In this document: positions 15,628 to 24,756 of the stretch, one piece after another
Layout of the letters: each line of letters starts with the position of its first letter
Numbering within the stretch: the first letter of the stretch is position 1
From: CAAFZY01 sp964410325
GTDB lineage: Bacteria > Pseudomonadota > Alphaproteobacteria > RF32 > CAG-239
NCBI GenBank assembly: GCA_964410325.1
Contig: CAYPFN010000009.1
Span: forward strand, 6,411-70,410
DNA: 64,000 nucleotides
Direction of reading: 5' to 3'
Position numbers and translations under genes: made by a program
The notes under the pieces: generated by a model
The model's input: only the letters and a program-made list of their open reading frames with translations
Databases searched by the model: none
What the model was told of the DNA's origin: nothing

Positions 15628-18330
15628 TTATTTGTTTTTTAATGTATTTATTGCCAGGGTTTTTAATTCGTACAGCTTATCCAAAGCTGCCCGCGGGGTA
15701 TAATTATCAGGATTTAAATCTTTAAAAACCTGTTCCAAAGGCGAAACCCAATGTTCTTTTTCCGTTTGTTCGCGTTTAAAAACGGCAAACAGTGGCAAAT
15801 CATTTTCAATTGAAGAAATTGTCTGATTGTGCGGATTGTTTTCCAACGAATGCAAAACCTGTTCAGCGCGTTTCAATACCAGCTTCGGCAATCCGGCAAG
15901 TTTTGCGACGTGGATGCCATACGATCGATCGGCGGTACCGCTTATCACTTCATGCATAAAAATAACTTCGTCTTGAAACTCCTTAATTTTCATGCAGTGC
16001 AAACTCAAGGTGTTTAATTTTGAAGATAAAGCGGTTAATTCGTGATAATGCGTGGCAAACAACGCCCGGCAGCGGTTGACTTCATGCAGATGTTCAACCA
16101 CTGCCCAGGCAATAGATAAACCGTCATAAGTTGCCGTGCCGCGCCCGATTTCATCTAATATAACAAAAGAACGTGCTGTGGCTTGATTTAAAATTGCCGC
16201 CGTTTCCACCATTTCCACCATAAAAGTGGAACGGCCGCGTGATAAATCGTCTGAAGCGCCGACGCGGGAAAAAACTTTGTCAATCAGTCCGATGCGCGCC
16301 GAGGAGCATGGAACATACGAGCCCATTTGTGCCATAACGGCAATAAGGGCGTTTTGTCTTAAAAAAGTGGATTTGCCGGCCATGTTTGGCCCAGTTAAAA
16401 GCCAAATACGGTTGTTTTCACCGTTAAGCGTACAGTCATTGCTGACAAAAGAACCATCGTGCATTTTTTCAATTGCCGCTTCCACCACCGGATGCCGTCC
16501 ATCTTTGATTTCAAAAACGGTTGAATCCTCCAATATCGGCCGGCAGTATTTTTTTTCAACCGCCAAATCTGCCAATCCAGCGGCGATATCAAGTTCTGCC
16601 ATGGCGGCGGCAGTAACTGATATGTCATCCGAAAAACATAAGATATCTTCAACCAGTCGTTCATATATTTCCAATTCCATGGCCACGATTTTTTCGCTGG
16701 CGCTACGGATTTCTTTTTCCAGATCGGTTAATTCAACGGTGACGAAACGGACTGCGTTCAAAACCGATTGCCGGTGGATAAATTGCGGATTTTGTAAAAT
16801 AGGTGCCGAATATTTGGCGGGAATTTCAATAAAATATCCCAAGACATTGTTATACCGGATTTTGAGATTGGAAATATGTGTTTCCTCAATATATTTTCGC
16901 TCCAGTTCGGCAATTAGTCCGCGACTGTTGTTATGCAGGTTTCGCAATTCATCAAGTGCTGGATAATAACCATTGCGGACAAAACCGCCGTCGCGAGCTA
17001 AAACGGGCAGGTCTTCGCTGTCAAGCAAAGCTCGTTCCAGATTGCTGACAATAGTGCTGAAATCACCAGGTTTCTTTAAGATATTTGCAATAGCATCCGG
17101 AAGTTTTTCTAAAATTTTATTATATTTTCCGTAAGAGCCGAGCAAATTTTTAATTTTAGGGATAAGCGATAAAGTCAGGCCGATGGAAGCTAAATCTTTT
17201 GGGCCACCACGGCCGAGGCTTAAACGGGAAACAGCTCTTTCTAAATCTGAAAAACTTTTAAAATATTCTCGTAATTCCTGCCGGATTTCTGGAACGCTGA
17301 TAAAAAATTCGATGGCATCCAAACGCCGGTTGATTTCGGCAATATCCATGGAAGGATTGGTCAGCCACTGCCGCAGCATGCGGGCGCCGGCACCGGTAAT
17401 AGTATGGTCAATAATTCCCAGAAGTGAGGCGTTTTTATCTTTGTTGACAGATTCTAAAATTTCTAGATTGATACGAGTTGCGCTATCGATTTCCATATAC
17501 TTAGAATCATTGATTTTAACTGGTTTTTTAATCCGAGGCATTTTGCCCTTTTGGGTATTTTCAACATAATCAAGAACAACGCCGGCGGCAGCGAGTTCAA
17601 CATTGGAAAAGCTACCGAAAGCATCAAGGGTTTTAACATGAAACAGCTTTTCAAGATATTGCCTGGCACTTAAGCTGTTAAAACGCGCTTCTGGCATTAC
17701 AGTCAGTTTGTCCTTGTATGAATTTAACAGCTGGAACAAATCAGGTATTGTCAGAAGGTTATCGGCAAGAATAATTTCTACCGGCTGCAGTTTTGATAAA
17801 GCGTTCTGCAAATCCACACTCATCGTTTCAAGAGAGGATTTAATATGTTGGCAAAAAAAATCGCCGGTAGACAAGTCCAGCCATGAAAGTCCAAAATTGT
17901 CATTATGCAGTGCGCAGCAAAACAAATAATTATTCTGTCGGGCATTAAGCAGATTATCTTCCGTCAGCGTTCCGGGCGTGACCAGACGGACGACATCACG
18001 GCGTAACAGGGCGTTACGACCGCGCTTTTTTGCTTCTTCGGGCGTTTCCATCTGATCGCAGATGGCAACCTTATATCCTTGATGAATAAGGCGTGCCAGA
18101 TAATTTTCATAAGCATGAAACGGTACGCCACACATTGGGATGTTTTTGCCGTCTGATTTGCCACGTTTAGTCAGAGCAATATCTAAAGCTTTGGAAGCCG
18201 TTAAGGCATCATCGAAAAACAGCTCATAAAAATCCCCCATCCGGTAAAAGACCAGATAATCTTTATGGGCATTTTTAACCTTTATATACTCAGCCATAGC
18301 CGGTGTTAAGTTCTGTTTTTCCTCGCTCAT
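15628..18330 (-). CDS. mutS: DNA mismatch repair protein MutS
   Basis: Mismatch-recognition ATPase, 900 residues. The N-terminal mismatch-binding domain has YRMGDFYELFFDDA, with the F-x-E motif in GDFYELF. The connector, lever and clamp regions follow. The ATPase has GPNMAGKSTFLRQ, SRGRSTFMVEM and DEIGRGTATYDGLSIAWA, then the helix-turn-helix part (LAGLPKLVLKRA). Length and motifs are standard. No mutL is in the window. The long open frame on the opposite strand is a shadow of this gene. Confidence 0.97.
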   Translation of the reverse strand: MSEEKQNLTPAMAEYIKVKNAHKDYLVFYRMGDFYELFFDDALTASKALDIALTKRGKSDGKNIPMCGVPFHAYENYLARLIHQGYKVAICDQMETPEEAKKRGRNALLRRDVVRLVTPGTLTEDNLLNARQNNYLFCCALHNDNFGLSWLDLSTGDFFCQHIKSSLETMSVDLQNALSKLQPVEIILADNLLTIPDLFQLLNSYKDKLTVMPEARFNSLSARQYLEKLFHVKTLDAFGSFSNVELAAAGVVLDYVENTQKGKMPRIKKPVKINDSKYMEIDSATRINLEILESVNKDKNASLLGIIDHTITGAGARMLRQWLTNPSMDIAEINRRLDAIEFFISVPEIRQELREYFKSFSDLERAVSRLSLGRGGPKDLASIGLTLSLIPKIKNLLGSYGKYNKILEKLPDAIANILKKPGDFSTIVSNLERALLDSEDLPVLARDGGFVRNGYYPALDELRNLHNNSRGLIAELERKYIEETHISNLKIRYNNVLGYFIEIPAKYSAPILQNPQFIHRQSVLNAVRFVTVELTDLEKEIRSASEKIVAMELEIYERLVEDILCFSDDISVTAAAMAELDIAAGLADLAVEKKYCRPILEDSTVFEIKDGRHPVVEAAIEKMHDGSFVSNDCTLNGENNRIWLLTGPNMAGKSTFLRQNALIAVMAQMGSYVPCSSARIGLIDKVFSRVGASDDLSRGRSTFMVEMVETAAILNQATARSFVILDEIGRGTATYDGLSIAWAVVEHLHEVNRCRALFATHYHELTALSSKLNTLSLHCMKIKEFQDEVIFMHEVISGTADRSYGIHVAKLAGLPKLVLKRAEQVLHSLENNPHNQTISSIENDLPLFAVFKREQTEKEHWVSPLEQVFKDLNPDNYTPRAALDKLYELKTLAINTLKNK

Positions 18331-18437
18331 GTTTTCTTGTTGTCAGTCGCTGTATTAAATAAATTTAAACTCCTTACATCATAATATATTTTTACAACTA
18401 GTCCATAACTTTTTTAAAATTATATACGGGGTTTCTA

Positions 18438-19871
18438 ATGTTATTAAAGAAAATCGGACGGTTTGAACTTGATAAAAATTCCAATTTTGTCGCCCGAGTT
18501 TTGATTTTTTCTTTACCGGCCGCTTTGGTTTTTATCATGCTGACTATTTTAAATCTGCTGACATTATATTGGGCCATTATTTCCTATATGATGATTATCA
18601 TTTTTACCATGATTTTTTTATTACCAATAAGTTTTGAGCTGCAACAGTTAAAAAAGTATATTAACGAACTGGCCAAAGGTGAAGTAAATACGGATTTTAG
18701 TATGGATTTGTCTGAACAGGAAGCCCGAGATATTGCGGAAGCCATAAACTCAGCGCATAAATTTTGGGTGCATAAAACGGATGCTTTGGAAACTCAGATT
18801 ATGTCTGATACCGCCGTTTTGGATACGTTGCCGGATCCTATTTTGATGATTGATCGCTCAGGCAATATTTTAGGCGCCAATCTGTCCGCTCGGCAGCTTT
18901 TGGGTGCTAATGTCGCGGATAAAAATATTGAAAATGTTTTAGGCGCTAATAACTTTATCAATGCTGTCAGCCGAGTGCTTAAAAAAGAAAGTGAATCAGA
19001 AAACCTGATTTTTCATATGCCGCAGAATCAGGAACGGAAAATTTATGCGCATATTAAACCGTTGCCTTGGTTTTCCAAAGGGAGAACCGTTGCGGTTATC
19101 TCTTTATATGATTTAACCAAGGCAATTAAATTTGAAAGAATGCAATCTGATTTTGTGGCCAATGCCAGCCATGAGTTGCGCACGCCGTTATCAGTTATTT
19201 CTGGCTTTATCGAAACCCTGCAGACCTCAGCCAAAGATGATGAAACAGCTCGGGAATATTTCTTGAAAATAATGGCGGATCAAGCCGAATTCATGTCGGA
19301 ATTGATTGAAAACCTACTTTCATTATCCCGTATTGAAATGTCTCAGGATGAACAGCCTGATGAAAAAGTTGCATTATCGGAAGTGATAGATGAAGTTGTT
19401 CAGGCTATGTCGTTAAAAGCGGCCAATAAAAATATGCAGCTAGTAACGGAAGTACCAGATAAGCTGCCACTGGTAACGGCAGACCGCCAGCAGATTCGCC
19501 AGCTTTTCCAAAACCTGGTGGATAATGCCATAAAATATGGTTTAAGTCCGGGCGATATCACAATTTCAGTTAAACAAACCGAGCAGATTCCGCCGTCTAA
19601 AAGTTTAAATGTCGCGCAGGGAAAAGCTGTTTCTGTATCAGTTAATAACAAGGGCCCGAAAATCAGTCGGGAAGATTTAATGCGTTTGACGGAACGTTTC
19701 TATCGCATGCAGGAACATAAGGATTTAAATATCAAGGGAACTGGACTCGGCCTAGCGATAGCCAAACAGATTATTATCCGTCATCATGGAAACTTGATGG
19801 TTAATTCAACTGCTTACGAAGGGACAACTTTTACTGTTTACTTACCGCTTGAAATCAACCAAACAGCTTGA
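18438..19871 (+). CDS. phoR: PhoR-like sensor histidine kinase
   Basis: Sensor kinase of 477 residues. Two adjacent transmembrane helices lie at about 23-70 with almost no periplasmic loop, as in PhoR. A PAS domain lies at about 125-230 (DTLPDPILMIDRSGNILGAN). HisKA has phosphoacceptor His245 (ANASHELRTPLS) and the HATPase domain follows (NLVDNAIKYG, GTGLGLAIAKQII). PhoR normally pairs with PhoB beside pst genes; none is here, so the symbol is tentative. An intergenic stretch of about 140 bp follows. Confidence 0.8.
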   Translation: MLLKKIGRFELDKNSNFVARVLIFSLPAALVFIMLTILNLLTLYWAIISYMMIIIFTMIFLLPISFELQQLKKYINELAKGEVNTDFSMDLSEQEARDIAEAINSAHKFWVHKTDALETQIMSDTAVLDTLPDPILMIDRSGNILGANLSARQLLGANVADKNIENVLGANNFINAVSRVLKKESESENLIFHMPQNQERKIYAHIKPLPWFSKGRTVAVISLYDLTKAIKFERMQSDFVANASHELRTPLSVISGFIETLQTSAKDDETAREYFLKIMADQAEFMSELIENLLSLSRIEMSQDEQPDEKVALSEVIDEVVQAMSLKAANKNMQLVTEVPDKLPLVTADRQQIRQLFQNLVDNAIKYGLSPGDITISVKQTEQIPPSKSLNVAQGKAVSVSVNNKGPKISREDLMRLTERFYRMQEHKDLNIKGTGLGLAIAKQIIIRHHGNLMVNSTAYEGTTFTVYLPLEINQTA

Positions 19872-20008
19872 ATAAGGCAGATTAAGTCGTTATATCAAGA
19901 CAATGAAAGTTTTTTATGCAGTTTAGCTATCACAACATATGGAAAATGAGTTATCCGACTTTTAATCAGCATGTTAATGCAACAGTTGGTTGGTATAACG
20001 GATGTTAT

Positions 20009-21000
20009 TTATCTTGGGCGCTTGGTTCGATGTATTTTTCCATCAAAAACAGAAATAATCAAATTACATAACTTGGGATATTTTTTTAGATATTGTAAAA
20101 ACAGCCAATCTTTATGGACTGATTTTAAAAACTTGGAAGAATAAATCCGTCGCTGTATCAAAAACTGAAAATATTTTCCGGTGCCGTATAAAAGCTCGTT
20201 TTTAGTAAATAAATGCACGTTTTTAAGATACTGTAGAAGGGATATCAGATGTCTTTTAGGCAGAATAAAAATTGAATGTGGTAAAAGCGCGGAAAGAATT
20301 AAAAACATCGCGTCTTCTCCCACATAACCATACCGCAGTCTTTCAAAATCAATAGTGTAAATCCTGCCGTTTTTATCCATAATAAGGTTATTTAAATTGG
20401 CATCGCCGTGGATAATGATGGGAATACGGGGGGGGGGTATGCCGATATGCTTTGCAAAATTAGATTGTTATTTTTTTCGATATGATTAAGTACTACAGAT
20501 TGTAAATAACTTATTTTCTTCTGTTTGTAATCTTCAATTTTTTTTTGAATTTCAGAGAAAAGCTTATCAGTGGAAATAAGAGGCCGTACTATATTATCAT
20601 CAAAAGCGACATTCTGCAAACAGCGGTAGAAATCTAAAATTTTTCCCAATATGGCAGGAGATAATTTATGATGCTTGATTTTTTTGCCGGAAATATATTC
20701 CAGCACAATGCCGACATAATCTTCAAAAGCAAAATAATCCTGAGAGTTGACGGAAACGGCGGAAGCCGTATAGAAATTTGGAATTGTTTTCAAAACTTTT
20801 AAAATTTTGCAGATACGTTCCAGGCGTTTTACCTCATTTTTATTGACAAGCTTAATGATGTATTCGGCATTAGCTATTTTGCAGAAAAAATTATTTGAAG
20901 AACCGCCTTTCCTTAATTTAAAAAATTTAATCACGGCAGAATGAAAAATTGTTTGTTCCAAAAAACTTTTAAACTTATGTAAAAATTCTTGATTATGCAT
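20009..21000 (-). pseudogene. APH/choline-kinase-like phosphotransferase, out of frame at a C10 tract
   Basis: Two minus-strand frames (21000-20392 and 20380-20009) make one protein. The N half has KLRKGGSSNNFFCKI and EYIIKLVNK with the ATP-binding Lys. The C half has the catalytic loop HGDANLNN and metal site TIDFERL of the aminoglycoside/choline kinase fold. The frames meet at ten consecutive C (minus strand, 20428-20437). With 8 or 11 C the frame is restored as AYPPPRIPIIIHGD. The start is good (GGAGTAG, 7 nt before ATG). This is either a phase-variable gene in the OFF state, a fresh pseudogene, or a sequencing error. The substrate is unknown; sugar, choline or LPS-core kinases are options. 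Confidence 0.75.
20428..20437. repeat. Ten-base G/C homopolymer inside the kinase gene
   Basis: Ten G on the plus strand (ten C on the coding strand). The longest other G/C run I noticed is seven G, in msbA. It lies exactly where the frames of the split kinase meet, just before the HGD catalytic motif. Confidence 0.9.
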
Positions 21001-21192
21001 TTAACTACTCCAATCCCCAACTATAAATATAAACTTTACTAAAATCAAGTAGTTTTCTGCTATTTTTTTTAATAAGGTATATCTAAAGTATCCTGATATT
21101 TTTCAGCTGATTAATAACTAATAAATTTATTCTTGATTAAATCGGCCAGTATGATAAAAGTAAACCGAAGTTTATGTTTTAAGGAGGATAAA

Positions 21193-22086
21193 ATGCAGCA
21201 GTATTGGTGGTTGTTTTCTATTTTTGCCAGTTTCATTTTTGCAATGTATATTTTTGCAAATCAAATTTTTAAGCTTAAGGGTTCGCTGGTTATGATATAC
21301 CGTGGGGTTGGCGCCGCTGTTGTCTTGCTGCCGTTTGTTCCTTTAATTCAGGGCATGGCTGATCCGAACTTTTATTATTTGTGTTTAGTGCAAGGCGTTC
21401 TGATTGCTTATCTTGATAACCGCCTGTTTAATGCCGCCAATCGTTTCGGCGCAGAAATGACCAGTGTTATTCAGCCTATTAGCGTAATGTTTGGCTTTGT
21501 CATTTGGTTTATTATCGTTCCTCAGCAGTTTTGGGATTTATGTCATAATCCATGGCGTTTGGTTTTGATTATGGTTTCCATGCTCGGTATCGTCAGTTCG
21601 GTGTTAATGCTGAAAAAAAACCGAATGAGCAGTAAAGCTTTCTTTTATCTTTTGCCAGCGTTATTAACCGTTACCGTAATTGATCTGCTCGGCAAAAAAT
21701 TGATGGATATTGGTAGCGATAATGTTTTAGGGGCAATTTTTTACTATTCAATTATCACCTCAATTGTCGCCGGTGGCGTCAATGCCGTTGCCTTTTTCAA
21801 AGAAGGCAATAATTTTACAGAGATTATTTGTCCGCGGAATTTGCTTTTTGCTGGTATCCCTATCGTAATTCTGATTTTGGCGATGTATTCATTTAAAAAT
21901 TATAGCTTATATTTAAGTAGCAATCCGGCCTATGTTATGGCTATGATATATTCGTATCCGATATGGATTCTTTTAGCCAACAACATTTATTCGCGTTACT
22001 TTACGAATGAGCTTTATGCGCGACCGAACCGCTGGATATTGCTGACCATGATGGTATCAATCGTTATCCTGATTTTGAGTGTTTAA
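21193..22086 (+). CDS. DMT/EamA-superfamily transporter-like membrane protein
   Basis: About ten hydrophobic helices over 298 residues, in the size and pattern of the drug/metabolite transporter superfamily. Two related halves begin at WWLFSIFASFIFAMYIFANQIF and near FFYLLPALLTVTVID. ATG 21193 is chosen because AAGGAGG at 21181-21187 lies 5 nt upstream; the frame opens earlier at 21133. The substrate cannot be told. It is divergent from the C10-switched kinase with a 192-bp gap, and its 3' end overlaps the dsbD-like gene by 30 bp. Confidence 0.75.
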   Translation: MQQYWWLFSIFASFIFAMYIFANQIFKLKGSLVMIYRGVGAAVVLLPFVPLIQGMADPNFYYLCLVQGVLIAYLDNRLFNAANRFGAEMTSVIQPISVMFGFVIWFIIVPQQFWDLCHNPWRLVLIMVSMLGIVSSVLMLKKNRMSSKAFFYLLPALLTVTVIDLLGKKLMDIGSDNVLGAIFYYSIITSIVAGGVNAVAFFKEGNNFTEIICPRNLLFAGIPIVILILAMYSFKNYSLYLSSNPAYVMAMIYSYPIWILLANNIYSRYFTNELYARPNRWILLTMMVSIVILILSV

Positions 22087-24027
22087 ATAAGTTTGCACGA
22101 TATCAAGCGTCAGGAGTTGGGGCAAAACAATGTAGTTGTTTTGCCCTTTTTGTTTTTGTGGCGGATAATAGATATATAAAGGAACGCCGCTGCGGTTAAA
22201 CCTGTTTAACGCTTTGGTAATTTCCGAATCATTGTTTGTCCAGTCTGCTTTAAATAAAGCAACATTATGTTTTTTTGCCAAATCCACAAAAGCGGATGTA
22301 TCCAGTACCAGTTTTTCATTAACCAGACAGGTAAGGCACCATTTGGCAGTGAAATCGATGAAAATGGCTTGCCCAGCAGCATATTGTTGGATAATCTGTT
22401 TTTCATCATATGGTTTCCAGATTGAATTTTCAGTTTTTACTACCGATAGAGAAGTTTCATGATACAAAACCCATCCTAGCCATAAACATGTCAGCAAAAT
22501 CGGGACAGACAGAATTTTCTTTAGAGTGCCCATCCATCTCCCGGGTTTTGGCATAACTTTGCGCAAAATTTTACGAATAACGGACGGATACATTTCCACC
22601 AAAGTAAAAGGTAGCGCGTAACCAAGCCCTAAACTTAGAAAAATCGGAAAATAAATATGCGGCGGTTGAAACAAAGCATATCCGAGAGCGGCGCCCATAA
22701 AAGGTCCAGTACATGGGCTAGCGATTAAAACGGCAAAAAAACCAGTCATGAAAGAATTAAGCCCGGCAAACCGAGTAAATGCGCTAAGCCATCGGCCTCG
22801 GATTTTTATAACATCCACTATGCTTAGAAATAAAAATATAAACACACACAGCATCGTGCCGATAAAAAACGGCGATTGCAGCTGAAATCCCCAGCCGGCT
22901 TCGTCTCCTGTGCTACGCAGCATATAAAGCAGAAACGCCATCAGAACAAAACAGGACAATACCCCAAAAAGATACAGTAGCCCCCGACGCACACGTCCTT
23001 TTTGGCCGGCGCTTTGCGTTAGAGCAATAGCTTTAATGCTTAAGATTGGAAAAACACAAGGCATGCAGTTTAAGATAATTCCGCCAGTGAACGCCAATAG
23101 TAAAAACCAGAATAATGAGGGACGGTATAAAGGCTCAACGGTCGTTGCCAATTGCCTTGAGGCATTTTGAAAAAACAATGGATCGGCAAGTGAATTCATA
23201 TCATTTTCCGTATTGTTTTCTGGCGCAACCGAAACCATAGGCACAACATTATATAAAAAAGATTTTTCTCCATATATTAAAAGCCCTTTTGCCGGGATAG
23301 CATTTTCAACGTCGGCTTCAATTTGTATTTCCAGCCGATTATCTTTGGTTAAAGATATGTTCTGCGGCATTACGGCCGAAATAAGCCGCTGTTCATAAGG
23401 TATAAAATAAAATGGTTTCGTCTGTAAATCAAAAGTCCCTTCAGGAAAGCGCAAAGTTAAAACATAATCACGATTTTGCGCTTGCAACGGCTGAGAAACC
23501 CGTGTAGGGAAAGAAGTTTTGGCCTGTGCAGCTTCCTCCCGCCAAAGTTTTGCATCGGTTTGAGTCGGTAAAACGGTAAAATGTGCTTGCTCTGGTTCGC
23601 AAACTTCACGGCAGGCCGTCCACGCAATATCAAGGGATATTTCCGGCATTTCGACGGAAGTATTATTCAGGCGGGTAATTTCAAACAGATAATATGCTGT
23701 ATCTCCGTAACCGTATTGAGTGACAATATCATTATATGTAAATTTATGCGGCGTCGTTTCTTGCCGTCTACTGGCGTTCCAGCCCTCCGTAAGCTGCCAG
23801 GTAAATTTAACTGGGATTCCCGCATCTCCAGGATTGTCCCAAGAAATATGCCAGCCGTCCAGCATCTGAAATTTAATTAATACCTGAATGTTTTTTTTGT
23901 TGGAGGTGGTGTAAAGGTTGATTTCCAACTTATCATTCTGCCAGTCTGGAATTCTTTCCGCCGCTTGCGCTGCATGAAAAAACAGAATATAAAAAGCAAG
24001 GCTGGTTAAAATTTTTAAAAGTTTCAT
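22057..24027 (-). CDS. dsbD: DsbD/ScsB-type thiol:disulfide transport protein
   Basis: Membrane protein of 656 residues that carries electrons from cytoplasmic thioredoxin to the periplasm. A signal peptide (to about 22) leads into a periplasmic N-terminal domain of the ScsB/DsbD kind with paired cysteines (ACREVCEPEQ). The eight-helix core carries NCMPCVFPI and SPCTGPFMGAALGYAL. The C-terminal thioredoxin domain has WCLTC (near residue 560). All six redox cysteines of the family appear present. It is the last gene of a minus-strand operon; its start overlaps the preceding gene by ATGA. Confidence 0.88.
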   Translation of the reverse strand: MKLLKILTSLAFYILFFHAAQAAERIPDWQNDKLEINLYTTSNKKNIQVLIKFQMLDGWHISWDNPGDAGIPVKFTWQLTEGWNASRRQETTPHKFTYNDIVTQYGYGDTAYYLFEITRLNNTSVEMPEISLDIAWTACREVCEPEQAHFTVLPTQTDAKLWREEAAQAKTSFPTRVSQPLQAQNRDYVLTLRFPEGTFDLQTKPFYFIPYEQRLISAVMPQNISLTKDNRLEIQIEADVENAIPAKGLLIYGEKSFLYNVVPMVSVAPENNTENDMNSLADPLFFQNASRQLATTVEPLYRPSLFWFLLLAFTGGIILNCMPCVFPILSIKAIALTQSAGQKGRVRRGLLYLFGVLSCFVLMAFLLYMLRSTGDEAGWGFQLQSPFFIGTMLCVFIFLFLSIVDVIKIRGRWLSAFTRFAGLNSFMTGFFAVLIASPCTGPFMGAALGYALFQPPHIYFPIFLSLGLGYALPFTLVEMYPSVIRKILRKVMPKPGRWMGTLKKILSVPILLTCLWLGWVLYHETSLSVVKTENSIWKPYDEKQIIQQYAAGQAIFIDFTAKWCLTCLVNEKLVLDTSAFVDLAKKHNVALFKADWTNNDSEITKALNRFNRSGVPLYIYYPPQKQKGQNNYIVLPQLLTLDIVQTYLNTQNQDND

Positions 24028-24686
24028 TTGCGTTTGCCTCTTCCAGCAGCGATAACCAAACTATAATAAGCGCCGCTTATCAACAAAAGTGATTTTCCTA
24101 AAGATATAATACCGAAAAACAAAGCCAGCGGCATAAACCAGAATGGGCATATGCACATCAGGAATAATGCCAGCGACGTATCAAAATTTTGCACCGTTCC
24201 CCATAGGCAAATTTTAAATTGCGATTGATTTAGTTTGTGATAATTTTGTTTGGAAACGACAAGCAAACCAAGCAGTACTGCGACCGATACCGTAAAAGTC
24301 AATAACCAGAACGCGCTGGCAACGGCATTTTTTTCCGGAATAGCCAAAGCAAATCCGAAAATAAATAATGCTAGTGAAAAATAATCGATAACAATATCAA
24401 AAAAGGCGCCGAAAGCCGTAATCTGCCGTCGTCTGGCGACAACACCGTCCAAAATATCGCACAATCGGTTAAACACCAGACAGAAAAAAGCGCTAAAATA
24501 AGATTCAATTGCTAGGAAGTTAACGCCTAAAACCGCAAAAAACAATCCGGTTAAAGTAATAAAATCGGCATTGACGGAATGTTTTTCTAACAGGCCAGCC
24601 AACTTTTCCATCTGCGCATAAAAAGAATTTAAACTTGAACAGAGGGAAATTCTTCCGGCTTTTTTTAATAGAGTTCTTAACGACAT
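24024..24686 (-). CDS. CDP-alcohol phosphatidyltransferase family protein
   Basis: Membrane enzyme class that swaps CMP for an alcohol on CDP-diacylglycerol. The signature D-x2-D-G-x2-A-R-x8-G-x3-D-x3-D is intact (CDILDGVVARRRQITAFGAFFDIVIDY region), with several hydrophobic helices around it. ATG 24686 is chosen because AAGGAG ends 6 nt upstream, giving 220 residues. Which alcohol is used (glycerol-3-phosphate, serine, inositol) cannot be told. Upstream is an OpgB-like phosphoglycerol transferase, downstream dsbD (4-bp overlap). The pairing with OpgB hints at a glycerophospholipid role. Confidence 0.82.
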   Translation of the reverse strand: MSLRTLLKKAGRISLCSSLNSFYAQMEKLAGLLEKHSVNADFITLTGLFFAVLGVNFLAIESYFSAFFCLVFNRLCDILDGVVARRRQITAFGAFFDIVIDYFSLALFIFGFALAIPEKNAVASAFWLLTFTVSVAVLLGLLVVSKQNYHKLNQSQFKICLWGTVQNFDTSLALFLMCICPFWFMPLALFFGIISLGKSLLLISGAYYSLVIAAGRGKRK

Positions 24687-24756
24687 AAGCATCTCCTTCA
24701 TATCAGGCATTTTAGAGAATATATCTTTAATAAAGATATAACAGCTATAATATTTT

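Noticed and set aside
16226..16966. Long plus-strand open frame of 246 codons inside mutS
   Set aside because: It is antisense to conserved MutS ATPase motifs; composition mirrors the sense codons and no domain is recognisable.
20009..22086. A complete lic1-type phosphocholine locus
   Set aside because: Only kinase-like and DMT-like genes are present, they are divergent rather than in one operon, and no licC or licD homologue is seen.
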